This document shows positions 15,668 through 24,641 of a DNA stretch of 64,000 bases, piece after piece. Position numbers and translations under genes: made by a program. The first letter of the stretch is position 1. Each line of letters begins with the position of its first letter. This stretch comes from CAVRXZ01 sp963773035. GTDB taxonomy: Bacteria; Acidobacteriota; Vicinamibacteria; Vicinamibacterales; CAVVIG01. Under the pieces are notes generated by a model. That model did not search any database, was not told where the DNA came from, and saw nothing but the letters and a program-made list of their open reading frames with translations. The DNA lies in assembly GCA_963773035.1 (NCBI GenBank), contig CAVYZX010000026.1, forward strand, positions 1-64,000, read 5' to 3'.

Positions 15668-18021
15668 GCCTAACGGTGTGCGACGCTGTCGATGTCCTTT
15701 CAGCAGCGAATCGATGGACGTCCTGCGCCCTGCCGCATAGGCCAGCGCCCAGCGATCCGGGCCGAGGCGTGCACGCGCCTCCCGTTCCGCCTGTTCCTGG
15801 AGGTCCTGCACCGATTTGTCGACGACCGTGACGCCGGTGCGTTCGGTGACGGCGTCCCGAGCGCCCAGGATCCGCGCCGCCCATGCGTCGTCGCCCTTGA
15901 GTACCGCCGCGGCGGCGAGCGGGACCAGCGCGTACACGAACGCGAACTTGTCGTGGAGCTCCCGGATGCGTGTGAGGCTCTCACGCACCAACGCGATCGC
16001 CTCATCGGCGTTCCCGCGCCGCACCGCCAGGATGGCGCGAACATACAGCGCCCAGGTCAGGAACCACGGACCGGCCTGTCGAAGCACCGATGTGGCCTCA
16101 TCGAGCAGGCGTTCCGCCTGGGCGGCGTCGCCGGTCGCAAGGGCTAGCACCGCCATCCCGCTCAGCGCATTGCCAGCGCCCGACGGGATCGCCAGCGCCC
16201 GGAACCCTTCGACACTGCGGGCAAACCGGTCGCGCGCCGCGTTCACGTTGCCAACGGCGTGTTCGACGTGCCCGGACAGATTCTCGGCCTGCGCGACCAT
16301 TTCCATGTCGCCGGCGCCGTGGGCGAGCGCCAGGGCGCGGTCGAGCCCGGTGCGCGCGCGCCCGAGTTCTCCTTGCGTGTACCACATCACAGCCGCTCCG
16401 AGGAGCGCTCTCGATTCGGCAGCGGGCGGAAGAGATGGCAGGTTCAGAATCTGCTCATACCACTGGAGGCCCTCGGCCGCATGCCCCCGGATCAGCCAGA
16501 AGAACTTCAGCCCCCACGCGATGTCGGACGCTTCGGCGGGACGGCCGCGCTCGATGAGCCACGCCAGGGCGCCGCGGTAGTTCTCGAGATCGTCACGCAC
16601 GCGATCCAGCCATTCGACCTGCGCAGGTCCGACCAGCCCCTCCGCGGCGAGGGAGGCTTCGCCGATGCAATAGCGCACCAGCCCCTCCAGGGCGTCGTCG
16701 CGCTCGCCCGCCGCGGTGAGCTCGAGCGCCGCGTACGCCCGCACGGTTTCGAGCATCTGGTACAGCGGACGAGTCGCCACCGAGGTCTCGGCTCGCAGAA
16801 GGAGGCTCTTGTCGATCAGGCCGGCCGCCGCGCGGAGCGCTTCGTCGCTCTCGGCCGACGATCCCTCGCGACCGGCAAGGACGGCCGCGGCCGCCTCGAT
16901 CGGAAACCGACCCGGCAGCGCGCCGAGACGACGGAACACGCGCTGCTCGTTCGGGCCCAGCAGTTGATAGCTCCAGGCGACCGTCGCGTTCATCGTCTGT
17001 TGACGTTCGGGGAGATCGCGCGGGGCGACGGTCGAGAGCAGGACATCGTGCTGCCAGTCGGCGGAGCAGATCCTCGGCGGTCAGCACCTTCATCCACGGG
17101 GCCGCGAGCTCGAGCGCGAGCGGCAGCGCATCGAGCCGTCGACAAATCGCCGTCACGGTGGGGCCGTTCGCCGACGTGAGGCGAAAGTCGGGTTGCACGT
17201 CCCGAACCCGTTCCACGAACAGCCGCACCGCGGGAGAGCGCGCCAGATCGGCAGGCGACATCGCATCCGAGTCCACCTCCAGCGCGAGCGGTCCGACGAC
17301 GTACTCCCGCTCTCCTCGCACGCGGAGCGGGGCGCGGCTGGTGGCCAGCACTCGGAGCGACGCGACCGATGCCAGGAGATCCGCGACCAGCGGCGCCGCG
17401 TCCAGTACCTGCTCGAAATTGTCGAGCACCAGCAACGTGGGCTGATCGTCGCACGCGGCACGTGCGCGCTTCGGCAAGTCGAGCGCCGTGACGTCCGGCA
17501 GCCCGAGAGCCTCGGCGATCGCCGGCGCGACGAACGCACGCGTTCCGAATGGCGGCCAACGAGACGAACACCACGCGGGTTGCGCCCTCTGCCGCAATCG
17601 CGCGCGCGAGCTCCAGCGCCAGACGGGTCTTCCCGACTCCTCCTGGCCCGGTGAGCGTGATGAGACGTGCGGTGGGATCCGCGAGCCAGAGCCGCAGCGT
17701 CTGCACGTCAGCATCGCGGCCGAGAAGGACCGTGAGAGCCAGGGGCAGCGAGACGTCGCTCAGTTCATCGACCGCCGCTTTGGGCGCTGCTGCCCGCGCG
17801 CTCACAACGAGCGCGTCACGGGTCGCACCAGTCAGGTCGAGTGCCGCCGACAGCGCGCGCACGGTCTCGACATGGGGCCGCCGTCGTTGCCCGCGCTCCA
17901 GCGCGCTCACGGCATGGACCGACAGGCCCGCAATCGTCGCGAGCTCCTCCTGCGTGAAGCCCGCAGCCTCGCGGAGCGCTTTGAGCTGCGCGCCAAATGA
18001 CCGCGGAGCGCCAGGTTTCAT
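15668..18021 (-). pseudogene. XRE-HTH / NB-ARC ATPase / TPR transcriptional regulator with three frameshifts
   Basis: From ATG 18021 the product opens with an XRE helix-turn-helix (LREAAGFTQEELATIAGLSV), then a P-loop (TLTGPGGVGKTRLA), then after a shift near 17560 the ATPase core (LLVLDNFEQVLDAAPLV, LRVLATSRAPLRV). A second shift near 17058 leads to the winged-helix part (TMNATVAWSYQLLGPNEQRVFRRL) and TPR repeats. A third shift, an extra base near 15694, hides the natural end LLKDIDSVAHR-stop at 15668. Repaired, it is about 780 residues, the usual size of this LuxR/AfsR-like ATPase family. Because similarity resumes immediately after each shift, single-base errors are likely. Confidence 0.75.
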
Positions 18022-18239
18022 GGCCCTTTCATCTTACTGCCGCGGCTGTACGGGCGTCGTACGAGTCCTGTGCGACTGCTGTCGGTGGTCGCCAGTTCGT
18101 CCTCATTCCACACTGGCCGCATGGCAAGTGACGTGGCGGCAACCACATCTATTGCCGGAGCCGTTCCGCGATCGGGCGGCTTTTCACTTCCCTTATCCCA
18201 CGCTTGAAGAGGGACTCCGCCAAGTCCTCGGAACGCTCC

Positions 18240-18842
18240 ATGACTGATGGACTTCGGCGACCGGCCACGACAGACGCAATCGGCGAGAGTTTTGACGAGG
18301 TCGTTCTGCCCCATCTCGACGCTGGCTATCGGCTGGCGCGCTGGCTGATGCGGAATGAGCACGATGCGGAGGATGTCGTGCAGGAGGCGTCGCTGCGGGC
18401 CTTTCGGTACTTCCGTACATTTACTGGCGGAAATGGCCGTGCCTGGTTCCTCAGAATCGTTCGCAACACCTGTTGTGGCTGGCGCGGCCGCAGCTTCCAA
18501 GCACTGACCGACCCGTTCGATGAAGAGCAGCACCGCAGCGATCGGCCTGCGTCCGATCCTGAAACGTTACTGCTTCAAACCGATGACGCCACGTTGATCG
18601 AGCGGGCGATGAGCAAGCTGCCGGATCGTTTTCGTCAACTGCTCGTGCTCCGCGAGCTGGAGGGTCTGTCCTACCGGGAGCTGGCTGACGTATTGGACAT
18701 TCCCATTGGAACCGTGATGTCGAGGCTGTCGCGCGCCCGTCATGCACTTCGCGGTGCACTCGACAGCGAGCTGAAACCGTCCCGCATTGCAGCGAGGACT
18801 CAGGTTCGAGAACACGAGACAGACGCGGTGATTGATCCGTGA
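18240..18842 (+). CDS. ECF RNA polymerase sigma factor
   Basis: The 200-residue protein has sigma region 2 (YRLARWLMRNEHDAEDVVQE) and region 4 (LPDRFRQLLVLRELEGLSYR, then IPIGTVMSRLSRARHALR). ATG 18240 was chosen as the start of similarity (DEVVLPHLDAGYRLARWL). It resembles the second ECF gene at 23317. No anti-sigma gene follows; the next gene is a VOC protein. Genes on both sides carry GGAATAT upstream elements, so they are candidate targets of this factor, which is an inference from position only. Confidence 0.88.
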   Translation: MTDGLRRPATTDAIGESFDEVVLPHLDAGYRLARWLMRNEHDAEDVVQEASLRAFRYFRTFTGGNGRAWFLRIVRNTCCGWRGRSFQALTDPFDEEQHRSDRPASDPETLLLQTDDATLIERAMSKLPDRFRQLLVLRELEGLSYRELADVLDIPIGTVMSRLSRARHALRGALDSELKPSRIAARTQVREHETDAVIDP

Positions 18843-18907
18843 CCTGCCTGGAGACCGGACGACAGGTGGAAGCGGCGCGATGTCCTCCGGCGCTACCGGT
18901 CAATCCG

Positions 18908-18936
18908 GGAATATCCGAGCATGCCTGGCGATTAGA
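18908..18936 (+). promoter_or_regulatory. GGAATAT motif (copy c) upstream of the VOC gene
   Basis: The plus strand reads GGAATATCCGAG, CAT, GCC, T, GG, C, GATTAG. It matches copies a and b at all anchor positions and lies about 130 bases before ATG 19045. A 32-codon open frame starts on the ATG just downstream (18935), but I do not call it a gene. Confidence 0.4.
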
Positions 18937-19044
18937 TGAAGGTGAAGCGTCTGCGATTCCCGCAGCGCTACTCTCAATCGGATCCCGAAAGTAACGGTGC
19001 GGCTTCTCGAGTTTGCGTAAGCGAACGGAAATAGATTCATTTCG

Positions 19045-19536
19045 ATGATTCACGCTCAGGACCTCTTCGAAGTCCACATGACCGTTGCCGATCTGGACAG
19101 GTCCGTCGCGTTCTACCGCGACGCCGTCGGCCTCAAGCTGGCTCACATCATGTCCGCGCGTCAGGCCGCGTTTTTCTGGATTGGTGCTGCCGGGAACGCG
19201 ATGCTCGGACTGTGGTCGGCCGGCTCGGGGCCTCAGAGAGTCACGCTGCACACGGCGTTCCGCGCCAGCCTCCCAGATGTGGTTGCTGCGCCGCGCGCGC
19301 TGCGCTCTGTGGGCGTCACGCCCCTCGACTTCGACGGTCGACCAACAGATCAGCCGGTTGTTCTCGCCTGGATGCCGGCCGCGTCCATCTTCTTTCGCGA
19401 TCCCGATGGCCATTTGCTGGAGTACATCGCCATGCTCCCGCACGAGCCACGACCCGAATACGGGATCGTACCGTGGCGGATGTGGGAACTCATGCGCGGC
19501 GCCACTCCGATGGCTGATGCTTTGCAAATGCGATGA
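19045..19536 (+). CDS. VOC family protein (glyoxalase/bleomycin-resistance/dioxygenase fold)
   Basis: The 163-residue protein has one vicinal-oxygen-chelate module pair: FEVHMTVADLDRSVAFYRD at the N-terminus (metal ligand His11) and ASIFFRDPDGHLLEYIAMLP toward the C-terminus (ligand Glu in LLEYI). The family includes glyoxalases, dioxygenases and antibiotic-binding proteins. The last 25 residues extend past the fold. It sits between the ECF sigma gene and the second FMN reductase, all on the plus strand. Confidence 0.88.
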   Translation: MIHAQDLFEVHMTVADLDRSVAFYRDAVGLKLAHIMSARQAAFFWIGAAGNAMLGLWSAGSGPQRVTLHTAFRASLPDVVAAPRALRSVGVTPLDFDGRPTDQPVVLAWMPAASIFFRDPDGHLLEYIAMLPHEPRPEYGIVPWRMWELMRGATPMADALQMR

Positions 19537-19588
19537 TGACAAAAGTCCCCGAAGAGATACATCCGCATCGACCTGATGGTAAGGCGCT

Positions 19589-19616
19589 GGAATATTTTGA
19601 AGGCCTGCGTTGTCTG
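19589..19616 (+). promoter_or_regulatory. GGAATATT motif, candidate promoter of FMN reductase gene 2
   Basis: GGAATATTTTGAAGGC lies 35 bases before ATG 19624, with CGTTGTC at the -10 position (19608). The arrangement matches that at 13296 upstream of the paralogue. Confidence 0.4.
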
Positions 19617-19623
19617 TACCGGC

Positions 19624-20178
19624 ATGGAGCACAAACGTCCCGTCCACGTTCTCGCGATTTCTGGCAGCTTGCGACGGTCGTCATCGAACAGCGCGCTGAT
19701 TGCGGCTGCGGCCAGACTGGCACCAGCAGGCGTCGAGATGTCGATTTTCCCTGGGCTTGCTGAGCTCCCGCCGTTCAATCCCGATCTCGACCAAGATTGC
19801 CCGCCCGAAGCAGTCGGCCGTTTTCGAAGAAGGCTGGACGCATGCGACGCCCTCCTGATCTCGAGTCCCGAATACGCTCACGGAGTGCCCGGGGTCTTGA
19901 AGAACGCGCTGGACTGGGTTGTCGGCAGCAGTGAACTGGTTGGCAAGCCAGTCGCGCTCATCAACACGTCGGCGCGCGCGACGCACGCGTGGAACTCGCT
20001 GGTCGAGACCTTGACCGTCATGTCGGCGCGCGTCATCCTCGGAGCGTCGATCACGGTTCCGCTGCAGGGCAGTACGCTCGACGCAGACGGCATCGCCGCA
20101 GACCCCGAGCTTGCAACGCTGTTGAGGTGCGCTGTCGACGCCCTCGCAACCGCCACACCCGACCGAAGCGCTGTTTAG
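19624..20178 (+). CDS. NADPH-dependent FMN reductase (paralogue 2)
   Basis: The 184-residue flavodoxin-like enzyme has GSLRRSSSNSAL for FMN phosphate binding and SPEYAHGVPGVLKNALDW, identical to paralogue 1 in this stretch. Divergence is mostly near the C-terminus. It is probably a cytoplasmic NADPH-dependent flavin or quinone reductase. ATG 19624 aligns with the paralogue start. The sigma-54 activator gene begins 79 bases downstream. Confidence 0.88.
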   Translation: MEHKRPVHVLAISGSLRRSSSNSALIAAAARLAPAGVEMSIFPGLAELPPFNPDLDQDCPPEAVGRFRRRLDACDALLISSPEYAHGVPGVLKNALDWVVGSSELVGKPVALINTSARATHAWNSLVETLTVMSARVILGASITVPLQGSTLDADGIAADPELATLLRCAVDALATATPDRSAV

Positions 20179-20257
20179 ACACGTGCGTAATCATGTCCAT
20201 CGGTAAGGAATCGGCTGGACGTCCAGCTGAAACGGTTCGACACTCCGGGGAGGACCT

Positions 20258-21316
<1,059 letters not shown>

Positions 21317-21325
21317 GCGTCGGTT

Positions 21326-21781
21326 CTACCGCTCGCGCCCTGAGGCCGCTAGAACCTGCCGGCCCACTCCGACCATTGCTGCACCGAAGACGATTCCTGA
21401 GACGAAGAACAGCGGTGCCGCGCGTGCCATGAACTGACTGATGGACCCTGTCATCAGGGACAGCACGAACAGGAGGGGCACGAACGGGGAGCCCTGCGCC
21501 AACCTCCACCACGTCGCCGTGAGCAGCGCCCATCCGCTGACGACGGCAAGGCCTCCCGCTGGATACAAGTCAAGACCCGGAATTGCGCGCCTGGACCTCA
21601 CCAGCAAGATCCCCGCGAGCGTGATGAAAAACCCGGCCGCACCCCAGGAGCCCAAAAGCTGATGATTCTGTGCGTACACAGCGAGCACGCCAAGGAGCAG
21701 CAGGAGATCGACGATGAAATAGAGCACCTGCAGTTCAGTTTCGCCGGTGCCGGAAGCAAACGAGGCCAGCGCGCGCAACAC
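21326..21781 (-). CDS. Small multi-pass membrane protein of unknown function
   Basis: The frame encodes 151 residues with about four to five hydrophobic helices (VLYFIVDLLLLLGVLAVYA, GAAGFFITLAGILLV, GLAVVSGWALLTATWW, LLFVLSLMTG, APLFFVSGIVFGAAM). The called GTG at 21781 is weak. In-frame sequence continues upstream (VRIGGTAAILAGVL) to a stop at about 21850, with GGGAGG at its edge but no ATG/GTG, so the true start is uncertain. I recognise no family. It ends ten bases from the sigma-54 activator, convergently. Confidence 0.55.
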   Translation of the reverse strand: MLRALASFASGTGETELQVLYFIVDLLLLLGVLAVYAQNHQLLGSWGAAGFFITLAGILLVRSRRAIPGLDLYPAGGLAVVSGWALLTATWWRLAQGSPFVPLLFVLSLMTGSISQFMARAAPLFFVSGIVFGAAMVGVGRQVLAASGRER

Positions 21782-21963
21782 GCCAGCAAGGATGGCAGCC
21801 GTTCCGCCGATGCGAACCAGAGTGTGCAGCCGCGTGGCGTAACCCTCCCGCTACCTATCGCTCATGGGACGAATACGAGCCCCAGTTCCCCATCGTTGAG
21901 CACATCGCGGTGCGTGATTGTATCGATGTTGCCGATCGGAAAGCTCGGGATTTGACGCATGCG

Positions 21964-23187
21964 TCAACCCACGACGATCTGACCGGTCATCTTCGGGTGG
22001 ATCGAGCAGAAGTACTTGTATGTCCCGGGCAAGCCGAAGCGAAGGGAAAACTGTTCGTTCGTGTCGAGCACAGGTGACTTGAACTTGTGCTCGGTGCTGA
22101 CGACGTTGTGCGGCACGTCGTCTCGATTCGTCCAGGTGATTGTTGTATCGACCGGCACGTAGGCCAGCGCTGGGGCGAAGCTGAAGTTGTCCATCACAAC
22201 GTCGTGGGCGTCCGCGGTCTGCGTCTCGGCTTCGAGCGGCACGTCGGTGATCGCGATCGGGTGGTTTACGCCGTGAAACGACATGCGGGAGAGCCCGAGC
22301 ACTTTCCGCAGCCGATCGTCAGCCACCTTCACCGGGCCCGGCGACGCCGCCGCGCCTGGCGCGGGTTGCGGGAAGGCGGTCGACATAGCCGTGTGAAACG
22401 TGACGTGGCCTTCGACCTTCTGCATAACCTGATGAATATGACCGTTCAGGACCGAAACCGAACCAAACCGTTTGAGATACGACAGTGCGCGTTCGCTATC
22501 CTCCGTCGCCCATCCCCACTCGGGGTACACCGACCAGAGCGGGATGTGGGCAAAGACGACGACGGGCGTGCTGCTTGCGAGGCGTTTGACGTCCTTCTCG
22601 AGCCATTCGAGTTGCTCGGCCCCCAGCGTGCCGAGGCCCCCCGCTTTGAGGTTGACCACGTTCACCAGGCCGATGAAGTGGACACCGTCATGGTCGAAGC
22701 TGTGCCACCCGGCGCCCTGCGTCCCTTTGCCGAAGCGCTGCAAGTAGCTCTTGCCATCGTCCTCGAGCACGTCGTGTTCGCCTGGGACGTAGAAGACGGG
22801 GACGGACAGTTCGGACAGCACCTGTTGGAGCGTGTCGAACTCCGCCGGTTTCGAAAGATGCGTCAGATCGCCGGTGTGAAGGACGAACGCCGGCGGTTCT
22901 GGCGCAGCCTTGATCTTCGCGAGCACGGCGCGCAGAGTCGCTGTGACATCGGTGTTCGCCGGTTTGTCGAATCCGATGTGGCTATCGCTGATCTGGACGA
23001 AGTGGAGTGCACCGTCCGCGGGCGACATCATCGGAACGCGAGGCGACTGGCCCAGCGGAGAGCTTTTCAGCATGCCGCTCGATAACGTCCAGACCGCGCC
23101 AGTCCCCACCCATGCCATGCATTTCAGAAAGTTCCGTCGATCGAGATCTCTGTCGTCACTTGTCCGTGCCACACGTGCCTCCCTCAT
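21964..23187 (-). CDS. Tat-exported metallophosphoesterase with C-terminal cupredoxin domain
   Basis: The 407-residue protein begins with a twin-arginine signal (RRNFLKCMAWVG, residues 17-28). A calcineurin-like phosphoesterase domain follows: DSHIG (Asp68, His70), TGDLTH (Asp107), GEHD at 136-139, AHIP (His214) and NGHIH (His250, His252). The usual GNHD is GEHD, so the catalytic Asn is replaced by Glu. Residues 325-407 form a cupredoxin with ligands His360, Cys394, His397 and Met400. It is transcribed divergently from the ECF sigma/anti-sigma pair and has its own ECF-type promoter at 23241-23272, so it is probably a target of that sigma factor. It is predicted to be periplasmic. Confidence 0.88.
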   Translation of the reverse strand: MREARVARTSDDRDLDRRNFLKCMAWVGTGAVWTLSSGMLKSSPLGQSPRVPMMSPADGALHFVQISDSHIGFDKPANTDVTATLRAVLAKIKAAPEPPAFVLHTGDLTHLSKPAEFDTLQQVLSELSVPVFYVPGEHDVLEDDGKSYLQRFGKGTQGAGWHSFDHDGVHFIGLVNVVNLKAGGLGTLGAEQLEWLEKDVKRLASSTPVVVFAHIPLWSVYPEWGWATEDSERALSYLKRFGSVSVLNGHIHQVMQKVEGHVTFHTAMSTAFPQPAPGAAASPGPVKVADDRLRKVLGLSRMSFHGVNHPIAITDVPLEAETQTADAHDVVMDNFSFAPALAYVPVDTTITWTNRDDVPHNVVSTEHKFKSPVLDTNEQFSLRFGLPGTYKYFCSIHPKMTGQIVVG

Positions 23188-23240
23188 GGGCGCAAGAAGT
23201 CGGCGCCCCAAAACCAGCAGTACTCGAATGCCATCTGCTG

Positions 23241-23272
23241 ATACAGACCGCAACGACACGGGCGCTATTCCC
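23241..23272 (-). promoter_or_regulatory. ECF-type promoter of the metallophosphoesterase gene
   Basis: On the minus strand the -35 box GGGAATAG (23272-23265) is followed after exactly 16 bases by GTCTGTAT (23248-23241). The spacing equals that of the divergent promoter on the other strand, whose -35 box starts on the next base pair. The predicted start lies about 45 bases before ATG 23187. Confidence 0.7.
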
Positions 23273-23304
23273 GGGAATAAAGCCGACCGGCAGCGTGTCT
23301 ATAG
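23273..23304 (+). promoter_or_regulatory. ECF-type promoter of the sigma/anti-sigma operon (autoregulation)
   Basis: GGGAATAA (23273-23280), 16 bases, then GTCTATAG (23297-23304). This fits the GGAATA/GTC(T) pattern of many ECF sigma promoters. The start would fall about ten bases before ATG 23317, leaving room for the AAGGA ribosome site only. Confidence 0.7.
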
Positions 23305-23316
23305 GGTTAAGGATCG

Positions 23317-23838
23317 ATGGCCCTGCGAGTCTTCGAGGAAACCGTTCTCCCGCACCTCGGCGCGGCGTTCAACTACGCGCGGTGGCTGACGAAGAACGAC
23401 GCGGAAGCAGAGGATGTCGTCCAGGATGCCTGCGTGCGGGCGATGCGCTTCTTGTCGTCCCTTCGAGACGATGACGCTCGCGCCTGGCTGTTCACGATCG
23501 TACGGAATACGTGGTACAGCCGGGTCTCGCGCCGGACGAACGCGAAGGAGGCGGCACCGTTGGACGGCGCACAGCACGACCCGCCCGATGACGCCCCCGA
23601 TCCAGAGGAACGGCTGCTCCAGCAGCATACCATCGCGCTTGTGCGCGCCGCGCTAGAGCAGCTGCCCGTCGATTTCCGCGAGGTGATCGTGCTGCGTGAG
23701 ATCGAAGGCTTGTCCTACAAGGAGATCGCTGAAGTCGTTCGCGTGCCGATCGGCACTGTGATGTCCCGACTCGCGCGGGCACGCGAACGGCTGATGGCAT
23801 TGCTGAAGCTAGCGGCGCCCGTGGAGGGTCTCCAATGA
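23317..23838 (+). CDS. ECF RNA polymerase sigma factor
   Basis: The 173-residue protein has region 2 (FNYARWLTKNDAEAEDVVQD) and region 4 (LPVDFREVIVLREIEGLSYK, IGTVMSRLARARERLM). ATG 23317 has AAGGA six bases upstream. The stop overlaps the start of the anti-sigma gene by four bases (ATGA), the classic arrangement of a sigma/anti-sigma pair. The promoter just upstream has the ECF form, which indicates positive autoregulation, and the divergent metallophosphoesterase gene shares it. Confidence 0.92.
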   Translation: MALRVFEETVLPHLGAAFNYARWLTKNDAEAEDVVQDACVRAMRFLSSLRDDDARAWLFTIVRNTWYSRVSRRTNAKEAAPLDGAQHDPPDDAPDPEERLLQQHTIALVRAALEQLPVDFREVIVLREIEGLSYKEIAEVVRVPIGTVMSRLARARERLMALLKLAAPVEGLQ

Positions 23839-24563
23839 GCTGCGAACACGTGGAACGCGACCTCGATGCTTATCTCGACCGCGAGCTCGATACGGAGTCC
23901 GCAACGGCCGTCCGCGTTCACCTCAGCGGGTGCGCGGTCTGCCGCCGACGGGTCGCCGAGCGCGAGGCGCTGAGCCGGCTCGTCCGGGCCGCACCCTACT
24001 ATTCAGCCCCAGATCGCCTGCGGACACGAGTGTTGGCACAGACAACCCGATCCAAGTCGGTGCGTCGCGTCCTCGCGTGGGCGGCCGCAGCGGTGGTGGT
24101 CGTATCGGTGGGTGCCGGCATGAGTCTATTGCGATCGGCATCAACAAGCGGCGACGCGATCGCGGATGAAGTGGTCAACAGCCACGTGCGCTCCCTTATG
24201 GCGAACCACCTATTCGACGTGCAGTCCACGGATCAACACACGGTCAAACCGTGGTTTCTGGGCAAGCTCGATTTCTCCCCGCCGGTCGTTGATCTCGCCC
24301 CGATCGAGTTTCCGCTCGTAGGGGGTCGCCTCGATTACATCGGCGGGCGGCCGGTGGCAGCGCTCGTCTATGAACGGCGGAAGCACACTATCAACGTGTT
24401 CATCTCCGCCGAGCGGGATGATGCGTTCGCGCGGGACAACGTCCGATCGGTTCGAGGATTCCATATTCATCACTGGTTCCGCGACACCATGTCCTTCTGG
24501 GCGATATCAGACTTGAACGATGCCGAGTTGACCGAGCTCGTCAAAGCGCTCCAGTCATCGTAG
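23835..24563 (+). CDS. Anti-sigma factor with zinc-binding ZAS domain
   Basis: The 242-residue protein has the cytoplasmic ZAS motif H-x3-C-x2-C (HLSGCAVC, about residues 29-36) with the preceding DLDAYLDREL helix, one membrane segment (VLAWAAAAVVVVSVGAG, about 79-95) and a periplasmic domain. The latter includes SHVRSLMANHLFDVQSTDQH and VGGRLDYIGGRPVAALVYER, blocks common to RsiW-like anti-sigma factors of this type. It should hold the sigma factor at the membrane until a periplasmic or redox signal releases it. It is translationally coupled to the sigma gene. Confidence 0.9.
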   Translation: MSCEHVERDLDAYLDRELDTESATAVRVHLSGCAVCRRRVAEREALSRLVRAAPYYSAPDRLRTRVLAQTTRSKSVRRVLAWAAAAVVVVSVGAGMSLLRSASTSGDAIADEVVNSHVRSLMANHLFDVQSTDQHTVKPWFLGKLDFSPPVVDLAPIEFPLVGGRLDYIGGRPVAALVYERRKHTINVFISAERDDAFARDNVRSVRGFHIHHWFRDTMSFWAISDLNDAELTELVKALQSS

Positions 24564-24641
24564 TCAGTCAGCGCTCCTGCAGCGTGTCGAGCCTTCACCG
24601 GCTTCCATCGGTGCCACGCTCGGTCTCTAGGCAGACGTGGT

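Noticed and set aside
18935..19033. Tiny frame right after the third GGAATAT element
   Set aside because: Thirty-two codons without homology or hydrophobicity; not enough to call a leader peptide.
18451..19647. Minus-strand open frame of about 400 codons
   Set aside because: It overlaps the ECF sigma and VOC genes in antisense and has no recognisable domain.
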